DNA from: an uncultured Sphingomonadaceae bacterium | GTDB taxonomy: Bacteria; Pseudomonadota; Alphaproteobacteria; Sphingomonadales; Sphingomonadaceae | DNA length: 64,000 nt | Reading direction: 5' to 3' | Assembly (NCBI GenBank): GCA_947493955.1 | Contig: CANLSQ010000001.1 | Span: 1,550,001 to 1,614,000, forward strand | Shown here: in pieces, positions 57,358 to 64,000 of the stretch | Layout of the letters: each line of letters starts with the position of its first letter | Numbering within the stretch: the stretch's first letter is position 1 | Position numbers and translations under genes: made by a program | The notes under the pieces: model-generated | What the model was told of the DNA's origin: nothing | The model's database searches: none | The model's input: the letters and a program-made list of their open reading frames with translations, nothing else

Positions 57358-58806
57358 CTACTCCCCTGGCTTTTGTTGAGAGGCGGCGGGCTCAAAGGCC
57401 AGCGCATCCTTCTGGGCTGGTCCCGGCGTAATACCGGCGGTGCGGACCGGGCCGGTCTCGGTCGCCTTGACGCCCTTTTCACCCGGCTGCGGCACTTTGC
57501 TCATCAGGCGCATGATATACCATGTGCCGATGCCAAATACGAAGAAATAGACGATGATGAAAGCGATCAGAGATGCGGCGACAGCGGGGGCCGCAAGCGG
57601 AGAAACACTGTCTGCCGTGCGCAGCAAACCATAGATTGTATAAGGCTGACGCCCTACTTCTGTAGTTATCCAGCCGGCAATCACCGCGACAAAGCCTGAT
57701 GGTGCCATGATGATCGCGACCTTGTGCAGCAGGTGCCAGTCATAGAGTTTCCTGCGAACCCTTGCGAACAGGCTCCACAGCCCGATGCCGAGCATCGCAA
57801 AGCCGATTCCGACCATGATCCGGAAGGACCAGAAAACCATGCCGACGGGCGGCTCATCCTCATCCGGAATTGTATCCAGACCGTCGAGCGGTGCGTTCAG
57901 ATCATGCTTGAGGATCAGCGACGACAGCTTGGGAATCTCGATCTTGTAGTCGACCCGCTTCTCCTCGCTGTTCGGGATGCCGAACAGGATCAGCGGCGCG
58001 CCATCGGGGTGGCTGTCATAATGGCCTTCCATGGCCATGACTTTCGCTGGCTGATGCTCCAGCGTGTTGAGCCCATGAAGGTCGCCGGCAAAAATCTGCA
58101 CCGGGGCGACCAGGGCCGCCATCCACATGGCCATCGAGAACATTTTACGGGCATGGGGATTGGCTTTGTCTTTCAGCAGATGCCAAGCGCCAACACCGCC
58201 GACGACAAAGGCAGTGGTCAGATAGGTGGCCATAAGCGTGTGGAACAAGCGATAGGGAAAACTGGGGTTGAACACGATGTCCCACCAGCTGTCACCGGGA
58301 ACAAACTGGCCGTTGGCGGCAATCTCATGACCCGTGGGCGTCTGCATCCAGCTGTTCACGCTCAAGATCCAGAAGGCGGAAATGAAGGTACCGATCGCCA
58401 CCATCAGGGTCGCGGTAAAGTGGAGCTTCTTGCCGACCTTGTTCATGCCGAACAGCATGACCCCCAGAAAACCAGCCTCCAGGAAAAAGGCGGTCAGTAC
58501 TTCATAAGCCATGAGCGGCCCGATAACCGGCCCGGCTTTATCCGAGAAAACGGCCCAGTTGGTGCCGAACTGATAGGACATCACAATGCCGGACACCACG
58601 CCCATGGCAAAGGTCACCGCGAAAATCTTCAGCCAGTATTTGAAGAGATCCATGTAGATTTGTTTGCCGGTTTTGAGCCAAAGCCCCTCCAGCACCGCCA
58701 GATAGCTGGCCAGACCGATCGAAAAGGCCGGAAAGATAAAATGAAAGCTGATCGTAAACGCAAATTGTATGCGGGCCAGCATTACGGCATCAAACTGCTC
58801 AAACAT
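57358..58806 (-). CDS. cydA: Cytochrome bd-type quinol oxidase subunit I (CIO type)
   Basis: 482 residues. H22 in FAFTISFHFIFP is the heme b595 ligand, H in RLFHTLMATYL is the heme b558 ligand, and the methionine in MVGIGFAMLG is its partner. The Q-loop is short, and GRQPYTIYGLLRT is the variant found in cyanide-insensitive (CioA) oxidases. The C-terminus is a proline-, threonine- and glutamine-rich tail. It heads the cydA-cydB-DUF2474 operon and is divergent from the DsrE gene. High O2 affinity is family knowledge. Confidence 0.97.
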   Translation of the reverse strand: MFEQFDAVMLARIQFAFTISFHFIFPAFSIGLASYLAVLEGLWLKTGKQIYMDLFKYWLKIFAVTFAMGVVSGIVMSYQFGTNWAVFSDKAGPVIGPLMAYEVLTAFFLEAGFLGVMLFGMNKVGKKLHFTATLMVAIGTFISAFWILSVNSWMQTPTGHEIAANGQFVPGDSWWDIVFNPSFPYRLFHTLMATYLTTAFVVGGVGAWHLLKDKANPHARKMFSMAMWMAALVAPVQIFAGDLHGLNTLEHQPAKVMAMEGHYDSHPDGAPLILFGIPNSEEKRVDYKIEIPKLSSLILKHDLNAPLDGLDTIPDEDEPPVGMVFWSFRIMVGIGFAMLGIGLWSLFARVRRKLYDWHLLHKVAIIMAPSGFVAVIAGWITTEVGRQPYTIYGLLRTADSVSPLAAPAVAASLIAFIIVYFFVFGIGTWYIMRLMSKVPQPGEKGVKATETGPVRTAGITPGPAQKDALAFEPAASQQKPGE

Positions 58807-58955
58807 CGTCGATTGTCCCCTTTTGGGTGGATCGAATTACAAATGAGTCGGCGCGTATTTAGCGATCACGCCGCTCTTTCACAATGTCGGCGCGCTTGAT
58901 AAGTAGAATATTACAGTTGCATGACGCGCAACCGGGACAAGGACAGGAACATGTT

Positions 58956-59501
58956 ATGAAGATACTTAAAGCGGCTCTATTCTGCGGCGCATTTGCGCTT
59001 TCAACCCCTGCAATGGCACAGCCTGAAGGGTTTGAGACTGGCCCCGTCTTTGAGGATTTTGGACCAAAGGCGGCGGTTCAGACAGATGATCCGCTGGCCA
59101 AGGACAGCCGGTTCCAAATTGCCTTTGATGTAGCCAAGAAAGCCGATCCGGGCAGCCTGAACCGGACCATCGAAAGCGCGGCGCGGTTTATCAACATGCA
59201 TGTCGCAGCAGGCATTCCTGCCGAAAATATCAGGCTCGCCATCGTGGTTCATGGCGGCGCTTCGGTCGATCTGACCAGGCAGGATATATATGGTGCGCGC
59301 AATGAAGGCACTAGGAACGGCAGCGCAGAGGCAATTGCGGTTCTGCAAGAACATGGTGTCACGTTCCATCTGTGCGGCCAAAGCGCCGCGGCCCACAAAA
59401 TTGCCAATGCTGACTTGTTGCCAGGCGTGAAAATGGATCTCTCGGCGATGACCGCCCATGCGCTGTTGCAACAGTGGGGCTATACGCTCAATCCTTTTTA
59501 G
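58956..59501 (+). CDS. Periplasmic DsrE-family protein
   Basis: 181 residues: signal peptide about 1-22 (ending AMAQ), then a DsrE/DsrF-like domain with IRLAIVVHGGASVDLT (near residue 88), VLQEHGVTFHLCGQSAAAHK (quoted in part: FHLCGQS, conserved cysteine about 150) and a C-terminal AHALLQQWGY. Members relay sulfur or bind thiols; the periplasmic ones are poorly studied. ATG 58956 has AGGA upstream. It is divergent from cydA with a 149-base intergenic region and lies 12 bases from the convergent TIR gene. Confidence 0.8.
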   Translation: MKILKAALFCGAFALSTPAMAQPEGFETGPVFEDFGPKAAVQTDDPLAKDSRFQIAFDVAKKADPGSLNRTIESAARFINMHVAAGIPAENIRLAIVVHGGASVDLTRQDIYGARNEGTRNGSAEAIAVLQEHGVTFHLCGQSAAAHKIANADLLPGVKMDLSAMTAHALLQQWGYTLNPF

Positions 59502-59513
59502 GGGAACTTGATG

Positions 59514-60518
59514 TTAGGAAACCGGTTCCTCTTCATTGGCCATGGCCTTGCGCTTACGCAGGATTTTCATAGTCATTAACCCGGCCGGTGCAGCCAGTGT
59601 GACGACCCCGAAAGCGATCCAGAACACATCGCCCAAACCGCCATAGCCTCTGATCAGCTCACTCAGCGGATCCCAGATGAAGCGTATCGCAACGACCCAC
59701 AGGACCAGGGCGACATAGATCGCAACCTTGTCTTCCAATACGATACCCAGTCCGGCCAGTCCGCCATCATTGGCACCTGATTTACCGCCAGAGGCTTCCC
59801 GAAACCGCTCTAGCTCCGCCTCCGCTTCTTTCTGACCGGACTGCGCCTGATCCAGTTCGCGGCGCAAGCGCACCAGCTCGCGCGCATTGCTGGCCACCTC
59901 TCCTGCCTGTGCTTTTGATGCGGCGGTCAGCTCACCCAGCTCAGCTTCCATGGCCGCACGTTTGGCACGCTCACTAGCCAGTTGCTGACTGGTATCGGGC
60001 GTAGCGCTTTCTATGATGCGGTCGATAACACTGGGTGCGAGTGGATCAGCGGAATAGCGGCTGAGCCAGGCCTTCCAGTCATCCGTACTGCCCTTTTCCT
60101 TGAGCCGTGCATATTCCGCCAGACCAGGACGGTCCAGAAGCTCGCCAATGCGCGTGAGGATATTGAGCCAGACGAGATTGTCGGTCCCCTCGGCACCTTC
60201 CTCCAGGACTTCCGCCTGCACCGACCGGAATTCGAGTGGCAGCTGACATTCGCGCAGCTGTACCGCGATCAGTCCGCTGCGTTCCTTGCCAGTCCGTGCT
60301 TCGTTGCGAACCCAGTCGGACTCGACGGATTCTTCGGTCCAGAGCACCAGCAGAGCCTTGGCGGCTTCAATCTCGCGTTCAATTTCGCGGTCAAAGGATG
60401 AACCCGCACCAATGCCCGCATCGAACCAGACACTGACCTTCAACGCCTCCAGATGATCACGGATGGCGGTGCAGCGGTCCCGGTCATTTCTAGAATAACT
60501 GATAAAAATGTCCGCCAT
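59514..60518 (-). CDS. TIR domain protein with coiled coil and two C-terminal TM helices
   Basis: 334 residues. TIR domain 1-about 130: starts DIFISYSRNDRD, and carries SVESDWVRNEA with W69 and E73, the Trp-x3-Glu spacing of catalytic NADase TIRs. A linker (130-178) follows, then a coiled coil (about 179-243, ERAKRAAMEAELGE...), a G/S-rich hinge and two hydrophobic helices (about 266-283 and 296-318) with a basic tail. This arrangement suggests a membrane-anchored TIR facing the cytoplasm. It might cleave NAD or act as a scaffold; neither is shown. It is divergent from imuA over 131 bases. Confidence 0.85.
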   Translation of the reverse strand: MADIFISYSRNDRDRCTAIRDHLEALKVSVWFDAGIGAGSSFDREIEREIEAAKALLVLWTEESVESDWVRNEARTGKERSGLIAVQLRECQLPLEFRSVQAEVLEEGAEGTDNLVWLNILTRIGELLDRPGLAEYARLKEKGSTDDWKAWLSRYSADPLAPSVIDRIIESATPDTSQQLASERAKRAAMEAELGELTAASKAQAGEVASNARELVRLRRELDQAQSGQKEAEAELERFREASGGKSGANDGGLAGLGIVLEDKVAIYVALVLWVVAIRFIWDPLSELIRGYGGLGDVFWIAFGVVTLAAPAGLMTMKILRKRKAMANEEEPVS

Positions 60519-60640
60519 ATCCGCCCCTTATCCCTTTATGCTGCTGCGCTTTATAGTCTATTGCTGCGGGATACGGCAATGTAAAATCACGACCTCGAAA
60601 CGCCTGTTCTCTTGACCCGGTTTGAATGTTCTATAAATTA

Positions 60641-60655
60641 GAACAAACCATGAAC
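60641..60655. promoter_or_regulatory. LexA operator overlapping the imuA start
   Basis: GAAC-N7-GAAC (GAAC 60641-60644, GAAC 60652-60655), the exact alphaproteobacterial SOS box. The second half-site overlaps the ATG at 60650. Immediately upstream, sharing the first GAAC, lies a perfect GTTCTA-N5-TAGAAC palindrome (60628-60644) that contains TATAAATTA, a likely -10 region. TTGACC at 60612-60617 may be the -35. Confidence 0.75.
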
Positions 60656-61456
60656 ATAATCGATTCGAATATAATTCAAAAGTTTAGTGTGGATAAGTCA
60701 CAAATGCTGAACAGTGTGACGGCTGACCACTTCACTTTTGGCGCCCGGACTATTGATGTGGCGCTTGCCGGAGAAAGCTCTCATCACGGCTTGCCGCTGG
60801 CACAGCTCCATGAAATCCACGCAGCCGAACCTGAAGACAGCAGCAGCGCCGCCGCTTTATCATTGCTCCTGGCAACGCGTACTCAAATGGTAGCGAAGAC
60901 GACAGACCGGCCGATTATATGGGTACGGGACCGGGGAGAAGCCCGGCGACAGGGACGACTTTACCCACCCGGTCTGGCCGAATTGGGAATTAATCCCGAT
61001 CACATAATTTATATCGACGCCCCGGATAGCATCGCCGTGCTGCGCGCGGCTGCCGATGCGGTACGCTGTGCACCTATAGGATCGGTGATTGTTGAACTGG
61101 CGGGCAAGAATCCCAAAGGTCTTGATCTGACCGCGACGCGGCGCCTGTCTCTTTTTGCCAAAAAATCCGGCGTGACAACTTTCATGCTGCGCAACAAAGC
61201 CGCACCTATGCCGAGCGCCGCTTATAGCCGCTGGCAGGTCGCCGCAGCGCCTTCAAAAGCCCTCGCTGCCAATGCCGTCGGTCATCCTGTCTTTGACATT
61301 ACGCTGATGCGCCATCGCGGCGGACTGGATGGCCTGAATGCCCGTTTGGAGTGGAACCGTGAAACAAGAAGCTTTCAGGAAGCGGCGTATATTGGCGCTG
61401 TTCCTGCCGTATCTGGAATCAGAACGGATCACGAAAAAATACGCGTACGCGCCTGA
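60650..61456 (+). CDS. imuA: ImuA, SOS mutasome accessory protein
   Basis: 268 residues from ATG 60650. The conserved part starts near residue 24 (FTFGARTIDVALAGESS, then GLPLAQLHEIHAA) and has the RecA/SulA-like fold, with WVRDRGEARRQGRLYPPGL and VIVELAGKNPKGLDL in the middle (quoted in part). It has no classical Walker A. ImuA works with ImuB and DnaE2 in damage-induced mutagenic synthesis. Start choice: ATG 60650 has no ribosome-binding site and overlaps the LexA box; ATG 60704 has GGATAAG 6 bases before it and may be the real start. It overlaps imuB by 98 bases. Confidence 0.88.
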   Translation: MNIIDSNIIQKFSVDKSQMLNSVTADHFTFGARTIDVALAGESSHHGLPLAQLHEIHAAEPEDSSSAAALSLLLATRTQMVAKTTDRPIIWVRDRGEARRQGRLYPPGLAELGINPDHIIYIDAPDSIAVLRAAADAVRCAPIGSVIVELAGKNPKGLDLTATRRLSLFAKKSGVTTFMLRNKAAPMPSAAYSRWQVAAAPSKALAANAVGHPVFDITLMRHRGGLDGLNARLEWNRETRSFQEAAYIGAVPAVSGIRTDHEKIRVRA

Positions 61457-62912
61457 CGCGCGCCTACCCGCTCCCTTTGCGCTCATAGAGAAAATCAAGG
61501 GTGCCATGCTATTGATGGCCGTGGACCGGGAGGCGACGTATCTCGGCCTTGGCCCCGGCATGAAGCTCGCTGATGCACGGGCGCGCGTGCCTGATCTGAA
61601 GGTTTTTGATCATGATGTGCTGGCTGATGCCGCCTTGCTGGACCGGTTGGCCGATGCCTGTTTGCGCTATACCCCTATGGTATCGGTCAGTCCGCCTCGC
61701 ACCTTATTGCTCGACATTAGCGGCTGTGCGCATTTCTTCGCTTCGGAAACCGCGCTGGCGCAAGATGCCGAGGACCGGTTCGATCAGGCCGGGTTTAGCT
61801 TGTCATGGGCACTGGCTGGCACACCCGATGCGGCGATCGCGCTCGCCCATCACGGCTTGCGGGAAGGCGCAGAGGCGCAGCTGCCGGTCTCTGCCCTCGC
61901 CATGGATGATAAAACACATCGCGCGCTCGAACGAGCCGGGCTGTATCATATTGGTGATCTGGCCGAACGGCCCCGCGCAGCTCTCGTCGCACGTTTCGGC
62001 TCTTTGCTGGCGCTGCGGCTCGACCGGATCATGGGAATTGAAGACCGTCCGATAGACCCGATCCGCAAGCTCGCCAATGTCACAACCGAACGCCGCTTTG
62101 CCGAACCCCTCACCCATGTTGATTTTGCGGTCAGTTGTCTGGAGGAGCTTTTTGTCGAAGCGGCGCGGCAGCTGGAAGAGCGCGGCCAAGGTGCACGGAT
62201 GGTCCACATGATGCTGTTTCGCTGCGATGGTGACATCGCGCGTCTGGCGATCGAGACAGCGCCCGCCACCCGCGACCCCGCTTTGTTCAAACGCTTGCTG
62301 AAGGAGCGGATCGAGGCTCTCAATGATCCACTGAATCCCGGCTTTGGTTACGATCTCATCCGGCTATCCATAGTCGCTACCGATGCGTTGGAGGTCGAAC
62401 AATATCGCCTGGAAGGCGGTGAAGACAAACAAGGCAACCAAGCCGCATTGATCAGCCAGCTTAGCGTCCGGCTGGGACGAACACAAGTGCAGCATTTCAT
62501 GCCGGCCGACAGCCATATTCCCGAACAGGGTCTGCTCGCCTTGCCCGCTCTCGATAGCGGCCCGCCCAGGGAATGGGACAAGCCCAAAGCCGGAGAGCCC
62601 CCTTTGCGTCCCCTGCACATGTTTGATCCGCCACAGCATATTCAGGTCCTTGCCGAAGTGCCAGATGGCCCGCCCTATCGCTTTACCTGGCGGCGCAAGG
62701 TTCACCGGGTCAGCCGCTATGAAGGCCCCGAGCGCATCGCTTCGGAATGGTGGCAAAGGCGCGATGGGCAACAGGCCGGAAAAGGTGGCCTGACCCGCGA
62801 TTATTATCGGGTCGAGGATATCCGCGGGCGACGCTACTGGTTGTTCCGGCATGGCCTTTACGGATCGGAAAAAGCCAGTCCGGACTGGTATATTCATGGC
62901 CTGTTCGCGTGA
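61359..62912 (+). CDS. imuB: ImuB, catalytically inactive Y-family polymerase
   Basis: 517 residues. Y-family fold begins RRILALFLPYLESERI, where active polymerases have the first catalytic aspartate; here it is leucine/phenylalanine, as in ImuB proteins. SPPRTLLLDISGCAHFF and GIEDRPIDPI follow. The C-terminus (GGLTRDYYRVEDIRGRRYWLFRHGLYG, quoted in part: RYWLFRHGLYG) is the ImuB tail; it bridges DnaE2 and the beta clamp. GTG 61359 has GGAG upstream and is preferred over the ATG at 61338. It overlaps dnaE2 as GTGA. Confidence 0.93.
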   Translation: MKQEAFRKRRILALFLPYLESERITKKYAYAPDARLPAPFALIEKIKGAMLLMAVDREATYLGLGPGMKLADARARVPDLKVFDHDVLADAALLDRLADACLRYTPMVSVSPPRTLLLDISGCAHFFASETALAQDAEDRFDQAGFSLSWALAGTPDAAIALAHHGLREGAEAQLPVSALAMDDKTHRALERAGLYHIGDLAERPRAALVARFGSLLALRLDRIMGIEDRPIDPIRKLANVTTERRFAEPLTHVDFAVSCLEELFVEAARQLEERGQGARMVHMMLFRCDGDIARLAIETAPATRDPALFKRLLKERIEALNDPLNPGFGYDLIRLSIVATDALEVEQYRLEGGEDKQGNQAALISQLSVRLGRTQVQHFMPADSHIPEQGLLALPALDSGPPREWDKPKAGEPPLRPLHMFDPPQHIQVLAEVPDGPPYRFTWRRKVHRVSRYEGPERIASEWWQRRDGQQAGKGGLTRDYYRVEDIRGRRYWLFRHGLYGSEKASPDWYIHGLFA

Positions 62913-64000
62913 CAGGCCCGTCCGAGCCCATTTTTGCCGAACTGTGCGCAGCAACCCACTACAGCTTTTTGCGTGGAGCCTCTTCCCCCGCTGATATGGT
63001 GGCACAGGCCATGCTGCTGGGCATGACCGGCATCGGTATTGCCGACCGGAACAGCGTCGCCGGCGTCGTCCGCGCCCATGTGGCCTTGCGCACCGCCTAT
63101 GAAGATGCCGCAGAGGAAGGCATCGCCCTCCCCGACTTTAAACTGGTCGTCGGTGCGCGGCTCGTCTTCACGGATGAAACCCCGGATATCATTGCCTACC
63201 CAACGACGCGCCATGGTTGGGGGCGGCTCTCACGCTTGCTCTCCACCGGCAATCTGCGCGCCGAAAAGGGCGATTGCTTCCTATATGAAACAGACCTGTT
63301 TGAATGGGTGGAAGACATGGTGCTGGTCGTCTTTCCGGAGCAAAGCGGGGCAGTGAATGATATCGGCCCAGATGATTTCTGGTTTCGACTCCGCGCCCTT
63401 ACTCCTCATCTATGGATCGGTGCTACCATGCCACGCACCGGATGCGACAAGCGCCGGCTGGATGAACTGCAAAATCTTTCGCAAGCCACTGACATCCCGT
63501 TATTAGCCACCAACGATCCACTTTATGCAACACCGACGCAACGCCCGCTTCATGACATCCTCACCTGCATTGCGGAAAAAACGACCATCGCCAAGGCAGG
63601 CCGCCTGCTCGCCGCCAATGCCGAGCGGCATCTGAAAAGCCCGCAAGAGATGATGCGGCTCTTTGCCGACTGTCCGGACGCGATAGCAGAAACCCAGAAA
63701 CTGCTGGCGTGCATTGACTTCACCCTGGACGAACTCAGCTATCATTATCCCGATGAACCCGTGCCCAAGGGCTGGACGCCGCAAGACTGGCTGGAACATC
63801 TCAGCTGGAGCGCGGCGCATGAAAAGCATCCTGAAGGTATTCCGAGCACGCTCCGCTCAAAAGTCGAAGACGAACTGCGCCTGATCCAGAAACTGCAATA
63901 TGCGCCCTATTTTCTGACCGTCCATGACATTGTCAAATATGCACGGTCTAAAGGCATATTATGTCAGGGACGCGGTTCGGCCGCCAATAGCGCCGTCTGT
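62909..64000 (+). CDS. dnaE2: Error-prone DNA polymerase DnaE2/ImuC (N-terminal part)
   Basis: The frame opens at GTG 62909 and runs off the window, so 364 codons are visible. The N-terminal PHP domain is recognisable: AATHYSFLRGASSPADMV near residue 15, GIGIADRNSVAGVVRAH near 42 and the palm-leading ARSKGILCQGRGSAANS near the edge. It is the translesion polymerase of the mutasome. GTG overlaps the imuB TGA (GTGA), so synthesis is coupled. Its expression would follow the LexA box upstream of imuA. Confidence 0.95.
   Translation, partial: MTGPSEPIFAELCAATHYSFLRGASSPADMVAQAMLLGMTGIGIADRNSVAGVVRAHVALRTAYEDAAEEGIALPDFKLVVGARLVFTDETPDIIAYPTTRHGWGRLSRLLSTGNLRAEKGDCFLYETDLFEWVEDMVLVVFPEQSGAVNDIGPDDFWFRLRALTPHLWIGATMPRTGCDKRRLDELQNLSQATDIPLLATNDPLYATPTQRPLHDILTCIAEKTTIAKAGRLLAANAERHLKSPQEMMRLFADCPDAIAETQKLLACIDFTLDELSYHYPDEPVPKGWTPQDWLEHLSWSAAHEKHPEGIPSTLRSKVEDELRLIQKLQYAPYFLTVHDIVKYARSKGILCQGRGSAANSAVC

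Noticed and set aside
57724-58899. 391-codon plus-strand frame opposite cydA
   Set aside because: Shadow of cydA; rich in H, Q and R as expected from antisense of a GC-rich membrane gene.
60606-60631. Second LexA box GTTC-N18-GTTC upstream of imuA
   Set aside because: Spacing of 18 does not fit the 7-base alphaproteobacterial box.

Overview
The window reads as chromosomal DNA of an alphaproteobacterium, most likely a sphingomonad (order Sphingomonadales, Sphingorhabdus/Parasphingorhabdus-like). The genus-level guess is inference. The pointers are a secY-adk ribosomal block without rpmJ or rpsD, an RG-rich N-terminal extension on S5, an imuA-imuB-dnaE2 cassette with an alphaproteobacterial LexA box (GAAC-N7-GAAC), a Coq4-type protein, a PEP-CTERM protein and mid-50s GC by eye. 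No rRNA, tRNA, CRISPR, IS element or prophage was recognised. No gene-free stretch exceeds about 300 bases.

Layout. 1-4.2 kb: coq4 (cut by the window edge), an iodotyrosine-deiodinase-like nitroreductase, a DUF418 membrane protein, bfd-bfr iron storage and an Hpt phosphotransfer protein. 4.3-8.9 kb: panB, then yfgM-bamB-der (outer-membrane assembly and ribosome biogenesis) on the minus strand. 9-16.6 kb: an MFS efflux gene and two overlapping minus-strand gene strings. The first is ArsC-like/YdjM-like/DUF427/GDPD. The second is VOC/endonuclease III/YpeA/AAC(3)-I-like. A decayed nth remnant lies between them, and an alcohol dehydrogenase and a small membrane protein follow. 16.6-25.5 kb: guaA, a TPR lipoprotein next to a PEP-CTERM protein with an unusual upstream control region, an acyl-CoA ligase, a DctA-type symporter, a host-attachment protein, a lipoprotein and a thioesterase. 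25.8-31.8 kb: gyrB, a Shewanella-like phosphatase and a prolyl oligopeptidase.

31.8-54.3 kb is the ribosomal superoperon, all minus strand. In transcription order it is rpsL-rpsG / fusA-tuf / rpsJ / rplC-D-W-B, rpsS, rplV, rpsC, rplP, rpmC, rpsQ, rplN-X-E, rpsN, rpsH, rplF-R, rpsE, rpmD, rplO / secY-adk / SRPBCC, gdhA, ABM / rpsM, rpsK, rpoA, rplQ. The slashes mark stem-loops with T-tracts or inserted non-ribosomal genes. They suggest the block is expressed as several units rather than one transcript. The S12 gene encodes Arg at position 88, a residue linked to streptomycin resistance.

54.3-64 kb: a lower-GC GIY-YIG/DUF4357 gene, a hemolysin III-like protein, a CIO-type cytochrome bd operon (cydA-cydB-DUF2474), a periplasmic DsrE protein, a TIR/coiled-coil/two-TM protein and, divergent from it, the SOS mutasome imuA-imuB-dnaE2 (dnaE2 runs off the end).

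I found no clearly new system. The most interesting candidates are (i) the PEP-CTERM upstream region with a sigma-54-like element and repeated GTTAAC palindromes, (ii) the TIR-membrane protein sharing a 131-bp divergent intergenic region with a LexA-boxed mutasome, (iii) the structured rpsJ-rplC leader with a 27-codon ORF, and (iv) native S12 Arg88 together with a chromosomal AAC(3)-I homologue.
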